Shown one piece after another: positions 52,208 to 59,923 of a stretch of DNA of 64,000 bases. The translations under genes were made by a program, and so were the position numbers. Under the pieces are notes generated by a model. It was not told where the DNA came from and ran no database searches. It was given only the letters and a program-made list of their open reading frames with translations. Numbering within the stretch: the first letter of the stretch is position 1; every line of letters starts with the position of its first letter. Source of the DNA: Salinarimonas sp. (GTDB lineage Bacteria; Pseudomonadota; Alphaproteobacteria; Rhizobiales; Beijerinckiaceae); NCBI RefSeq assembly GCF_040111675.1, contig NZ_CP157794.1, forward strand, positions 5,247,501 through 5,311,500. Reading direction: 5' to 3'.

Positions 52208-52726
52208 TTACGTGGGGAAGGCCAGTCGCCAAACGGGCAGCGCGGGGAGCGCCGCGAAGGCGCTGCACGCGAGCGCGACGCCGTAGGGAACGCCGGCGCG
52301 CGGGTCGTGCAGACGCGAGACCCAGCCGACGCGGGCGAGGGCGAGCGGCAGGGGGAAGCGCCTCATCAGGACGAGCGCGAGGGTCAGCCCGGCGCCGAAC
52401 ATCGCCGTCTGGAACAGGTAGGCCGGCAGCAGGGGCCAGCCGATCCACAGCGCGATCGCCGCGGCGAGCTTGGCGTCGCCGCCGCCGATCCAGCCCATGG
52501 CGAAGAGGAGAAAGGTGCCGGTCAGCACCGCCGCGAAGGCGGCGAGGTGCCAGGCGAGCGTCTCCAGCGACAGGCCGGAGAGGGGGGCGAAGAGAGCGAA
52601 GGCCCCGAGAAGGGCGAGGCTCGCGCGGTTGGGGATCGTGTAGGACGTCAGATCGCTGGCGGCCGCGTACAGAATCGTGCCCGCGAACGCGGCGAGGACG
52701 ACGATGGCGGGCAGCTGGTCGATCAT
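52208..52726 (-). CDS. cpaA: prepilin peptidase CpaA (A24 family)
   Basis: A 172-residue membrane aspartic protease that cleaves Flp prepilins. Both catalytic aspartates are visible: ASDLTSYTIPNR near residue 26 and the GGGDAKL motif near residue 72. The short size and lack of an N-terminal methyltransferase domain are usual for CpaA. It follows the second pilin gene by 28 bases. Confidence 0.93.
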   Translation of the reverse strand: MIDQLPAIVVLAAFAGTILYAAASDLTSYTIPNRASLALLGAFALFAPLSGLSLETLAWHLAAFAAVLTGTFLLFAMGWIGGGDAKLAAAIALWIGWPLLPAYLFQTAMFGAGLTLALVLMRRFPLPLALARVGWVSRLHDPRAGVPYGVALACSAFAALPALPVWRLAFPT

Positions 52727-52754
52727 GACCGGAATCCTTCGCGGGACGAGGCCG

Positions 52755-52946
52755 TCAGGTTTGCGGGTCCGCCGCTCTCGTGTCCTCGAAGCCCGCGACC
52801 AGGGTCTCGAACACGCCCGAGAGGACCGGCACGAGCGGGGGAAGCGAGGCCATGATCGCCAGGACGATGATCACGGCGATGAGCGCGTATTCCGTCGGCA
52901 CGGAGCCGTCGGTCAGGTGCGCGAAGCGGCGGGCGAGGCGCAGCAT
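52755..52946 (-). CDS. Flp-type pilin-like protein, divergent
   Basis: A 63-residue Flp-family protein with leader ending G14, mature start SVPTEYALIAVIIVLAIM. The glutamate at +5 and tyrosine at +6 needed for processing are kept, but the +1 to +4 residues SVPT differ from the usual ATAI. The C-terminal part is short and proline/alanine-rich. It may be a minor pilin or pseudopilin accompanying the major pilin 82 bases upstream. Confidence 0.85.
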   Translation of the reverse strand: MLRLARRFAHLTDGSVPTEYALIAVIIVLAIMASLPPLVPVLSGVFETLVAGFEDTRAADPQT

Positions 52947-53028
52947 GGGACGCGCTCCAAAGGGCTGCGGAGCCTCCGCCGACGGTCTCGGCAGAGGCCC
53001 CGGAAGCGATCGCGTGCGGCGATCGCGA

Positions 53029-53223
53029 TCAGTCGCGGGCGTCGTTGTCGGTGCGCGCGGTGCTCAGCTCGGTCTGAACCGCGTCGAACGTCAGCGCCAG
53101 CTCGGTGCCGAGCACGTTGAGGACGGCGATGAGGCCGACGGCCACGATGGCGGCGATGAGGCCGTACTCGATGGCGGTGGCGCCCGACTCGTCCTTGACG
53201 AAGCGCTTGAACAGGTTGGTCAT
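53029..53223 (-). CDS. Flp family type IVb pilin, major subunit candidate
   Basis: A 64-residue pilin with a 14-residue leader ending in glycine and the classical mature start ATAIEYGLIAAIVAVGLIAVL, with glutamate at +5 and tyrosine at +6. It is the first gene of the Tad operon on the minus strand and is likely the main fibre subunit. Its upstream region (53224-53702) is AT-richer and carries a TTAACCAT motif 153 bases before the start codon. Confidence 0.95.
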   Translation of the reverse strand: MTNLFKRFVKDESGATAIEYGLIAAIVAVGLIAVLNVLGTELALTFDAVQTELSTARTDNDARD

Positions 53224-53702
53224 GGGTGTGCTCCTCGTTTCGACTTCTGCTTCGACACGCGGCCGGCGGTCTCGCTTCTGGCGCCGGGCGGCGATGTGCT
53301 CACCCTAGGCGAGGACATCTTGCCGCGAAGTTAAATCGCGCAAGCATTCCCAAATACATCGTGATTGTAGATCGGATGGTTAATCTTTTATCTGCGTGCA
53401 ACGTTATCGAAACGATTTGAAAGTCAGCTGTGCCGGAACGGGAATCGGACAGTATTTGTTGGTCAACCCGAATTTACGCTTCAGGCGACGACGACCTTCG
53501 TCTGTCGCAGGTTGAGCCGATCGCAAGTGGAGCGCAATGGGCCTTCCGGCTCGCTGCGAGTTGATCGACCGCGGCACGGCAAGTCGAGCCGGTCGCGTTC
53601 AGACAATCTTCACCAATTTCCGCTGTCTTCGAGGCGTTGATAGTCTCTCACGCACGGCTCGAGCGCCTGCCGCCGGCCGGCGGGTACGAAGAGAAACGGA
53701 CC
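53224..53702. promoter_or_regulatory. divergent control region between pilin operon and TadE genes
   Basis: A 479-base stretch without a convincing gene, AT-richer than the rest (AAGTTAAATCG near 53330 and TAATCTTTTATCTGCG near 53381). It must hold promoters for the Flp pilin operon (minus) and for the pilus N-terminal-domain gene and two tadE genes (plus). TTAACCAT lies on the minus strand at 53376-53383. A GTTAA at 53330-53334 (TTAAC on the minus strand) is a further half-site. Confidence 0.6.
53376..53383 (-). promoter_or_regulatory. TTAACCAT motif upstream of Flp pilin
   Basis: The same minus-strand octamer as upstream of cpaB, oriented towards the pilin gene, 153 bases before its start codon. 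Confidence 0.4.
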
Positions 53703-54359
53703 ATGCGCATGCGCAGCGATCGCCCGCCTCACCGTCATCCGCGCCGCCTCGCAGCGTCGGTGGCGCGCGTCGCCGCGCTGTCCCTCGCGATCGGCGCGGG
53801 GTCGGTCGGCGCCGCGCAGGCTCAGGAGGCCATCCCCGTCCCGAGCCCCGACGCCGAGGCGGGGGCGGCCGCGATGGCGCCCGCGCCTCGCATCCTCGCC
53901 GTGACCGCCCCCGTGCAGCCGTCGCCCGAAGGCGATCCGGCGGCCGGCGCGGAGGCCTCCATGCGCGCGCGGGGTCCGTCTCTCGACGTGCTCGAGGTCT
54001 ATCTCGATCACGCCAAGGTCATCCGCCTGCCCGAGCGCGCGCAGACGGTCATCGTCGGCAATCCGTTCATCGCCGACGTGACGGTCCAGCGAAACGGCAT
54101 CCTCGTCGTCACCGGCAAGGCCTATGGCGCGACGAACCTGATCGCGCTCGATCCGGACGGCCTGCTCCTCGCCGAGAGCATGATCAGCGTGAAGGCGCCC
54201 GCCGATTCCGTGGTCGTGGTGCAGCGCGGGCTCGCGCGCGAGAGCTACAGCTGCACGCCCGGCTGCCAGCCCTCGCTGAGGCTCGGGGACTCGGCGGAGT
54301 ATTTCGGCGCCGTCGGCGCCCAGGCGACGCAGCGCAGCGAGCTGGCGGTCGGGCGCTGA
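53703..54359 (+). CDS. secreted protein with pilus N-terminal domain (CpaC N-like)
   Basis: A 218-residue exported protein with a signal peptide (about 16-42, ending AAQAQ). The second half (about 95-190) is a pilus formation N-terminal domain as in CpaC: VIRLPERAQTVIVGNPFIADVTV and VVTGKAYGATNLIALD. No secretin domain follows; the tail carries two cysteines (SCTPGCQPS). It diverges from the pilin gene and precedes the two tadE genes, so it may be a periplasmic accessory of the Tad system. Start ATG 53703 is chosen; a GTG-type upstream extension at 53637 is unlike a leader. Confidence 0.82.
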   Translation: MRMRSDRPPHRHPRRLAASVARVAALSLAIGAGSVGAAQAQEAIPVPSPDAEAGAAAMAPAPRILAVTAPVQPSPEGDPAAGAEASMRARGPSLDVLEVYLDHAKVIRLPERAQTVIVGNPFIADVTVQRNGILVVTGKAYGATNLIALDPDGLLLAESMISVKAPADSVVVVQRGLARESYSCTPGCQPSLRLGDSAEYFGAVGAQATQRSELAVGR

Positions 54360-54473
54360 CGCGGATCGCGCGAAAACACGCCCATCGTCGCAAGGGTCGA
54401 GAAATCTTTTTTCGCTAAATCGTCTCGGCATCGCGGCGCGATGCGCGCCCGCGCTTGTCGAGGAGGTCGAGCG

Positions 54474-55073
54474 ATGTGGGCCAAGCCAGCGGAACACGCC
54501 CCCTCCCGGCGCCGGAACCGGCGCCTGTTCGGCGTTCGCGCGATCAGGCGGCTGCGACGCTGCGAGGACGGCTCGACGGCGATCGAGTTCGCCTTCGTCT
54601 CCGTGCCGTTCTTCGCGCTCCTCTTCGCGATTCTCGAGACGGCGCTCGTCTTCTGGACGACGCAGGTGCTCGAGACCGCGGTGACGGACGCCTCGCGCCT
54701 GATCTACACCGGCCAGTTCCAGGACCAGCACGCGGCCGCCACGCCCGAGGAGATGCGCACGGCCTTCCGCGACGAGATCTGCGCGCGCGTCGTCGCCTTG
54801 ATCTCGTGCTCCACCATGCTCCAGGTCGACGTGCGCCGCTTCGGCGATTTCGGCTCGGTCACCGTCGATCCGCTGATCGACGGCGAAGGCGCCTTCTCGT
54901 CCGACGCGTTCGGATTCCAGGCGAGCGGCGAGCGCGAGGTCGTGGTGGTGCGGGCGGCCATCGAATATCCGGTCTTCGTGACCCTGCTCGACGCGTCGCG
55001 GGCGAACCTCGCCAACGGCCGGCGCCTCATCGTGGCCTCCGCCGCGTTCCGGAACGAGCCCTTCGGCCAATAG
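54474..55073 (+). CDS. TadE-family pseudopilin
   Basis: A 199-residue TadE-type protein. After a basic leader the prepilin-like segment GSTAIEFAFVSVPFFALLFAI (about 38-58) shows the conserved glutamate of the processing site, followed by a long periplasmic domain with two cysteines (EICARVVALISC). The ATG at 54474 has GAGGAGG at 54460-54466. The next gene starts 12 bases after its stop. TadE proteins are minor pilins needed for Tad pilus assembly. Confidence 0.88.
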   Translation: MWAKPAEHAPSRRRNRRLFGVRAIRRLRRCEDGSTAIEFAFVSVPFFALLFAILETALVFWTTQVLETAVTDASRLIYTGQFQDQHAAATPEEMRTAFRDEICARVVALISCSTMLQVDVRRFGDFGSVTVDPLIDGEGAFSSDAFGFQASGEREVVVVRAAIEYPVFVTLLDASRANLANGRRLIVASAAFRNEPFGQ

Positions 55074-55084
55074 GAGAGCGCATC

Positions 55085-55666
55085 GTGAGCAGAGCCCATC
55101 GCCTCCTCGCCCGTCGTCTGCGCGACTTCCGCGCCGCACGCGCCGGCGTCGCCGCCATCGAGTTCGCCTTGATCCTGCCCGTCATGGTGCTGCTCTATCT
55201 CGGCATGACGCAGGTGACGCTCGGCCTGAACATGGATCGCAAGGTGACGATCCTGTCGCGCACGGTGGCAGACCTCGTGGGCCGCGATCGCGACGTGAGC
55301 GCGGCCGAGCTCGACGAGATCATCCGCGCCGCGACGGTGGTGCTCGAGCCCTACGATCCGACCCCGGTCACGATCGTTCTCAGCAGCGTCTACGTCACGC
55401 AGCTCAAGGACGGCAGCCTGGAGGGCCGCGTCTGCTGGAGCTACGCCAACGCCAACGGCGTCGCACGGGCGCGCGAGGCGATCATGCCGATCCCCGTCGG
55501 CTTCGATACGGCCCAGACCTCCTACGTCTTCGCGGAGGTGGCGCTGCCCTACGAGCCGGCCTTCTCGCCCGACGCCTTCATGAAGAAGATCACGCTGAGG
55601 GACGATACCGCCTGGCCGGTGCGCAACGCCGCCGAGGTGGCGTTCTCCGGGCGCACCTGCCTGTGA
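55085..55666 (+). CDS. TadE-family pseudopilin (second copy)
   Basis: A 193-residue TadE/TadF-type protein with the segment GVAAIEFALILPVMVLLYLGM near residue 22, a membrane helix continuing to about 45, and a periplasmic part with VVLEPYDPTPVTIVLSSVYV and a final cysteine (SGRTCL). It starts at GTG 55085 after AGGAGAG, and its sequence is distinct from the preceding copy. It ends 11 bases before the facing upp gene. Confidence 0.87.
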   Translation: MSRAHRLLARRLRDFRAARAGVAAIEFALILPVMVLLYLGMTQVTLGLNMDRKVTILSRTVADLVGRDRDVSAAELDEIIRAATVVLEPYDPTPVTIVLSSVYVTQLKDGSLEGRVCWSYANANGVARAREAIMPIPVGFDTAQTSYVFAEVALPYEPAFSPDAFMKKITLRDDTAWPVRNAAEVAFSGRTCL

Positions 55667-55676
55667 GGCGACACGT

Positions 55677-56306
55677 TCAGCGCGTCCCGAACATGCGGTC
55701 GCCGGCGTCGCCGAGCCCCGGCACGATGTAGCCGTGGTCGTTCAGGCGCTCGTCGATCGCCGCCGTCCAGATGCGCACGTCGGGATGCGCCTCCTGCATG
55801 CGGGCGACGCCCTCGGGGGCCGCGAGCAGGCAGACGAAGCGCAGGTCGCGGGCGCCGCGCTGCTTCAGCCGCTCGATCGCCGCCACCGCCGAGTTCGCCG
55901 TCGCCAGCATCGGGTCGAGCACCATCACCAGCCGGTCGGCGAGGTCGGACGGGGCCTTGAAGTAATATTCGACCGCCTGCAGCGTCTCGGGATCGCGGTA
56001 GAGGCCGATATGGGCCACGCGGGCGGAGGGCACGAGATCGAGCATTCCGTCGAGGAAGCCGACGCCGGCGCGCAGGATCGGCGCGAAGACGAGCTTCTTC
56101 CCGGCGATCTGCGGCGCCTGCATCGGCGCGAGCGGCGTCTCGACCGTGACGTATTCCAGCGGCAGGTCGCGCGTGACCTCGTAGCAGAGCAGCATGCCGA
56201 TCTCGTTGAGCAGCTGCCGGAAGCCCTTCGTCGAGCGTTCCTTGGCGCGCATCAGGGTGAGCTTGTGCTGGACGAGCGGGTGATCGACGACGGTGACGCC
56301 CTGCAT
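55677..56306 (-). CDS. upp: uracil phosphoribosyltransferase
   Basis: Converts uracil and PRPP to UMP in pyrimidine salvage. The 209 residues start at ATG 56306 (MQGVTVVDHPLVQHKLTLMR, typical), with the PRPP-binding loop VMVLDPMLATANSAVAAI and the uracil-binding YIVPGLGDAGDRMFGT C-terminus. Upstream in-frame sequence is not family-like. It stands alone, facing the second tadE gene and diverging from the SH3 protein gene. Confidence 0.96.
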   Translation of the reverse strand: MQGVTVVDHPLVQHKLTLMRAKERSTKGFRQLLNEIGMLLCYEVTRDLPLEYVTVETPLAPMQAPQIAGKKLVFAPILRAGVGFLDGMLDLVPSARVAHIGLYRDPETLQAVEYYFKAPSDLADRLVMVLDPMLATANSAVAAIERLKQRGARDLRFVCLLAAPEGVARMQEAHPDVRIWTAAIDERLNDHGYIVPGLGDAGDRMFGTR

Positions 56307-56514
56307 GATCCGGATCCCTTCCTGACGGCCGTTGCTGACGCTCTCTCCTAGCCGAAGCGCGAGGGGATGGGAACGGCGCGCGGCGTCGCCGTCCACCCGT
56401 TCATCTCCCGCTCAGGCGGACGGGCTTAAGGACGGCTCTCGTGCACGAGGCGAACCGTCCGGGCGGTCCCGGCGTTCGGCCCGCACCGTCCGCTCGAGGA
56501 AAGGATGGACAGCC

Positions 56515-57144
56515 ATGGCGCAAGGAACCCATGCCGCCACCCAGGCCGCCACATACGCGGCCTGCGGGCGCGCGCTGCTCGCCGCCCTGGTCGGCGCGGT
56601 CGCGCTCCTGATCGCCGCGACCGACCTCGCCGCCGCCGCGCCGGCGCGCACGACGGCCGATCTCAACCTGCGTACCGGCCCCGGCACGCAATATCGCGTC
56701 ATCCTGGCGATGCCGCGCGGCAGCCTCGTCGACGTGGGCCGGTGCGTGCCGCGCTGGTGCGAGGTCTCCTATCGCGGCCGCGTCGGCTGGGCGTCGAGCC
56801 GCTACCTGCGCCAGGGCGGACGCCCGGGGCCGGTCTATCCCGCACCCGCGCCTGCGCCGGTCTATCCGGGAACGCCCTTTCCGTTCCCCTTCCCGTTCCC
56901 CTTCCCGGACGTCGATCCGCGCCCGGACTATCCGACGCGGGGGATCTGCCGCGAGCGGCCGGCGCGCTGGCTGATCGGCGAGCGGGCGACCGAGCGCCGC
57001 CTCCAGGCCGCCCTCGACGCCTCCGGCGCGCGCCGGCTGCGGGTCGAGGAGCCGGGGCGGTTCTACACGCAGGACTATCGTGAGGACCGCCTGACCGTGA
57101 CGGTGAACCGCCGCGACATCGTCGTCGACGTGGAGTGCCGGTGA
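56515..57144 (+). CDS. exported fusion of SH3b domain and I78-type protease inhibitor domain
   Basis: A 209-residue exported protein. After a signal peptide (about 20-42, ending AAAAPA) comes a bacterial SH3 domain (about 45-98) with ADLNLRTGPGTQYRV and GWASSRYL. A proline-rich linker (103-140) contains FPFPFPFPFP at 122-131. The C-terminal domain (145-208) begins with C145 and has SGARRLRVEEPG, YTQDYREDRLTV and ends VECR, matching the Elastase-inhibitor-like I78 family pattern, with its two cysteines likely disulphide-linked. It may bind peptidoglycan and protect against proteases; this is inference. It diverges from upp. Confidence 0.78.
   Translation: MAQGTHAATQAATYAACGRALLAALVGAVALLIAATDLAAAAPARTTADLNLRTGPGTQYRVILAMPRGSLVDVGRCVPRWCEVSYRGRVGWASSRYLRQGGRPGPVYPAPAPAPVYPGTPFPFPFPFPFPDVDPRPDYPTRGICRERPARWLIGERATERRLQAALDASGARRLRVEEPGRFYTQDYREDRLTVTVNRRDIVVDVECR
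56875..56907 (+). repeat. hexanucleotide tandem repeat encoding Pro-Phe
   Basis: Five and a half near-identical six-base units alternating TTCCCG and TTCCCC encode PFPFPFPFPFP in the linker of the SH3b-I78 protein. Runs of this kind can slip, changing the linker length in steps of two residues without frameshift. Confidence 0.7.
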
Positions 57145-57165
57145 CGGGCATCCGGGAGCGCGGCG

Positions 57166-58395
57166 TCAGATGACGTTGCGCTCCACCACGCGCCGCCCCT
57201 CCGCGATGCGGGCGAAGGCGAGATCGGACAGGTCGAGGGTCGCATAGCGGCCCTCGACGATCAGCTCGGCGAGCCCGCGCCCGACGGCGGGGCTCTGCTG
57301 CAGGCCGTGGCCGGAAAAGCCGTTGCAGAGGAGGAAGTTCTCCGGACCGTGCGGCGCGGCGGGGCCGATGAGCGCGTTGTGGTCGAGCGCGCACATGTCG
57401 TAGGGCCCGGCCCAGGCCGCGCCCGGCCGGATCGCCTCGAAGGCGGGCACGCGCGCGGCGAGCGCCGGCCAGATCCGCTCCTCGAAATAGGACCAGTCCA
57501 CCGCCTGCGTCGCCGGGTCGTCGTCGCGCCAGGCGAGGCCCTCGTCCTCCGCCGCGCCCGGCGAGACGCCGCAGATGAAGCGCCGTCCGTCCGCCGTCTC
57601 GCCTTCGGGGCGCACGTAGACGCCGGTCGTGTCGATCATCAAGGGGCAGTTCGGCACGTCGCCGCGGCAGGCGAAGGTGAAGACGTAGCGCCGCCGCGCG
57701 AAGACCGGCAGGTCCACCCCCGCCTTCGCCGCGAGGGTGCGCGCGCCCGCGCCGGCGCAGTCGACCAGCGTCCCGCAGGCGATGCGCGCGCCGTCGGCGA
57801 GGACCGCGTGCGTGATATGCGAGCCCTCGCGCACGACGCCGGCGACCTCGCCCGCGACATAGAGCGCGCCGAGCGCCTTCGCCTTGCGCCGGAAGGCCTG
57901 GAGCAGGCCCCAGCCGTCGAACCAGCCCTCGCCCGAGAGGCCGAGCGAGCCGAGGACGACATCGTCCCCCGGGTTCAGCCAGGGAAAGCGCGCGACGAGG
58001 GCGGCGGGATCGAGCAGCGCCACGTCCGCGCCCTCCGCGACCTGGACGGCGTGGTTCGCACGCAGCACGTCCGCGCCGGCTTCGGTGGCGAGATAGAGGT
58101 AGCTGCCCTCCCTCAGGCCGATATCGCAGCTCTCTCCCGGAACGCCCAGGTGCTCCTCCAGCGCCCGCAGGAAGCGGATGCCGTGGAGCGAGATGCGCAC
58201 GTTCACCGGCTGCGAGAATTGCTGGCGGATCGACGCCGCGGAGAGCGCCGAGGCGGAGCGGGCATAGGTCGGATCCTTCTCGACCACGACGACCCGGCCG
58301 GAGAAGCCGGGATGGGCGAGCAGGTGATAGGCGAGGGAGGAGCCCATGGCGGCTCCTCCGACGATGACCACGTCGGCGCTGGCGGGAAGGGTCAC
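57166..58395 (-). CDS. FAD-dependent amino-acid/sarcosine oxidase-type oxidoreductase
   Basis: A 409-residue DAO-family flavoprotein. The FAD-binding loop is VVIVGGAAMGSSLAYHLLA at the N-terminus, with A in place of one of the usual glycines, and the C-terminal LCNGFSGHGLQQSPAVGRGLAELI is typical of glycine, sarcosine or dimethylglycine oxidase-like enzymes. The substrate is not known. An IS1182-family element ends 28 bases before its start codon, which probably removes its native promoter or links it to the element. It faces the SH3b-I78 gene, 21 bases away. Confidence 0.85.
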   Translation of the reverse strand: MTLPASADVVIVGGAAMGSSLAYHLLAHPGFSGRVVVVEKDPTYARSASALSAASIRQQFSQPVNVRISLHGIRFLRALEEHLGVPGESCDIGLREGSYLYLATEAGADVLRANHAVQVAEGADVALLDPAALVARFPWLNPGDDVVLGSLGLSGEGWFDGWGLLQAFRRKAKALGALYVAGEVAGVVREGSHITHAVLADGARIACGTLVDCAGAGARTLAAKAGVDLPVFARRRYVFTFACRGDVPNCPLMIDTTGVYVRPEGETADGRRFICGVSPGAAEDEGLAWRDDDPATQAVDWSYFEERIWPALAARVPAFEAIRPGAAWAGPYDMCALDHNALIGPAAPHGPENFLLCNGFSGHGLQQSPAVGRGLAELIVEGRYATLDLSDLAFARIAEGRRVVERNVI

Positions 58396-58418
58396 GGGCG
58401 TGCGGTCCGGTTGGTCGG

Positions 58419-58422
58419 CTAG
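58419..58422. repeat. CTAG direct repeat at left end of IS
   Basis: CTAG flanks the terminal inverted repeat on the left; the same four bases occur just outside the right end at 59902-59905, consistent with a four-base target duplication. Confidence 0.55.
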
Positions 58423-58432
58423 GAGGCTGTCC
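58423..58432. repeat. IS left terminal inverted repeat
   Basis: GAGGCTGTCC, matched by its reverse complement GGACAGCCTC at 59892-59901. Beyond these bases TAATT recurs in both ends with three intervening mismatches. Confidence 0.75.
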
Positions 58433-58489
58433 AGCTAATTCGTTCTGCGACGCGAGTGCGTTTCGTTCGCGGGACGCGTTCGCCCCGTC

Positions 58490-59845
58490 TCATCCGGCCG
58501 GCCTCGGTCGGTTGTGAGCGGCGACGAGCTTCGCGATGTTGTGAGCGGTGCAGACGAGCGCCCATTCGGCCCTGACGGCGCCGAGGCCGCGCAAGAGGAG
58601 CTGGCGCATCCCGCGATCCTGCTTGATCTGCCCGAAGACGGGCTCGACGACCTGCTTGCGCAGCCTGTAGCGGCTGCGCCGCCCGGCGCGGGCGAGCGTC
58701 TCGGCCATGGCCCGGGTCAGGGGTGATTTCGAGAGGCGCCGCTCGGTCGCCGGGACCCCGGTGGCGTGCTTGGCGCGGCCGACGGCGACGTAGGCGCGGA
58801 TGCGGCGCGCCTTCAGGGCGCCGAGGTTCGCCTCCGAGCAGAAGCCGGCGTCCGCCGAGATCTCGCGGGGCTTGGCTCCGAGATTGCGGCGCACGGCGTC
58901 CACCAGGGGGACGAGGGCGTCGACGTCGCCCGGATTGCTCTGGAGGCGGTGGGCGACGATCACCTGGTGGGCGGCGTCGACGGCGATCTGGGCGTTGTAG
59001 CCCTGGATGAAGCCGTCGCGGGTCGGCTGGATGCGGCTGTCGGGGTCGGTGAAGTTGCGCTGCGCCTTGTCCGGCGGGCCGCCGTCGGGCGCGCGCTTGG
59101 GCCGCCCGCGATCCTGCATGCCGCTGGAGGGACCGGGGCCGTCCTCGTCCTCGCCGCCCGCCGGCGCCGCCGCCTCGGCCTCCAGCGCGGCCTTGGCCGC
59201 CCGGATCCGCTCCAGCCGGCGCAGCTTGTCCGCCGCCCAGTCCGGCATCTCGTCCCCGCGCCGCTCGCCGTGCGCGGCATCCTCCTCGCGGTCCGCCGTC
59301 TCGGCCCGGTCGAGCCAGCCCGCCACCGCATCGGCCAGCGCCGGCTCCGCGCTCTTCATGCGGCCATAGCTCATCGCCTTGTGCCGCGAGGCGTTCGCCT
59401 TGATCTTCGTGCCGTCCAGAGCGACGTGCCCGAGCTGCACCAGTCCCGCCGCCCGGCACAGGCGCAGCACCTGCTCGAACAGGCGCCCCAGCGCCTTGAG
59501 ATGGCGCTTGCGGAAGTCCGCGATCGTGCGGAAGTCCGGCCGCTGCAGGCCCGTCACCGCCATGAAGTCGACCCGCTCCTCGCAGGCTCGCGCCAGCTGG
59601 CGCGAGGAGTAGACCCCGCGGCTGTAGCCGTACAGCAGAAGCGCCACCATCATCGCCGGATGATACGGCGGATAGCCTCGCAGCTCGATGTAGGCGCTCA
59701 GGATATCCCGCAGATCCAGCCCCTCACGCACCGTCTCGCGCACGAAGTGCGCCGCGTGCCCAGGCGGGACGAAGTCGTGAATGGACGGCGGCAGAAGCCA
59801 GCTCTGCTCGACATCCCAGGGGCGAAACGTCTTGCTCGTGCTCAT
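58490..59845 (-). CDS. IS1182-family transposase
   Basis: A 451-residue DDE transposase. The N-terminal DUF772-type region (about 40-125) includes RGYPPYHPAMMVALLLYGY and FRTIADFRKRHL. The catalytic acids appear as D144 (VALDGTKIKANAS), D332 (ISADAGF) and E401 (EPVFGQIKQDRGM). A charged, proline-rich insertion lies at about 225-260. The frame is intact and of normal length, so it should be functional. It occupies nearly the whole insertion sequence. Confidence 0.93.
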   Translation of the reverse strand: MSTSKTFRPWDVEQSWLLPPSIHDFVPPGHAAHFVRETVREGLDLRDILSAYIELRGYPPYHPAMMVALLLYGYSRGVYSSRQLARACEERVDFMAVTGLQRPDFRTIADFRKRHLKALGRLFEQVLRLCRAAGLVQLGHVALDGTKIKANASRHKAMSYGRMKSAEPALADAVAGWLDRAETADREEDAAHGERRGDEMPDWAADKLRRLERIRAAKAALEAEAAAPAGGEDEDGPGPSSGMQDRGRPKRAPDGGPPDKAQRNFTDPDSRIQPTRDGFIQGYNAQIAVDAAHQVIVAHRLQSNPGDVDALVPLVDAVRRNLGAKPREISADAGFCSEANLGALKARRIRAYVAVGRAKHATGVPATERRLSKSPLTRAMAETLARAGRRSRYRLRKQVVEPVFGQIKQDRGMRQLLLRGLGAVRAEWALVCTAHNIAKLVAAHNRPRPAG

Positions 59846-59891
59846 GAAACAAGAGAATCACGACCGGATTCCCACGTCCAGAAAATTACTC

Positions 59892-59901
59892 GGACAGCCT
59901 C
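59892..59901. repeat. IS right terminal inverted repeat
   Basis: GGACAGCCTC, the reverse complement of the left repeat at 58423-58432, followed by CTAG. Confidence 0.75.
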
Positions 59902-59923
59902 CTAGGGACGGGAGCTTCGGGCT

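Larger units (their letters stand above)
58423..59901 (-). mobile_element. IS1182-family insertion sequence
   Basis: A 1479-base element with terminal inverted repeats starting GAGGCTGTCC at both ends and a single transposase gene on the minus strand. It is flanked by CTAG (58419-58422 and 59902-59905), the expected target duplication, and lies between the FAD oxidoreductase and the TPP enzyme genes. The transposase frame is complete, so the copy may still be active. Boundaries are inferred from the repeats. Confidence 0.85.
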
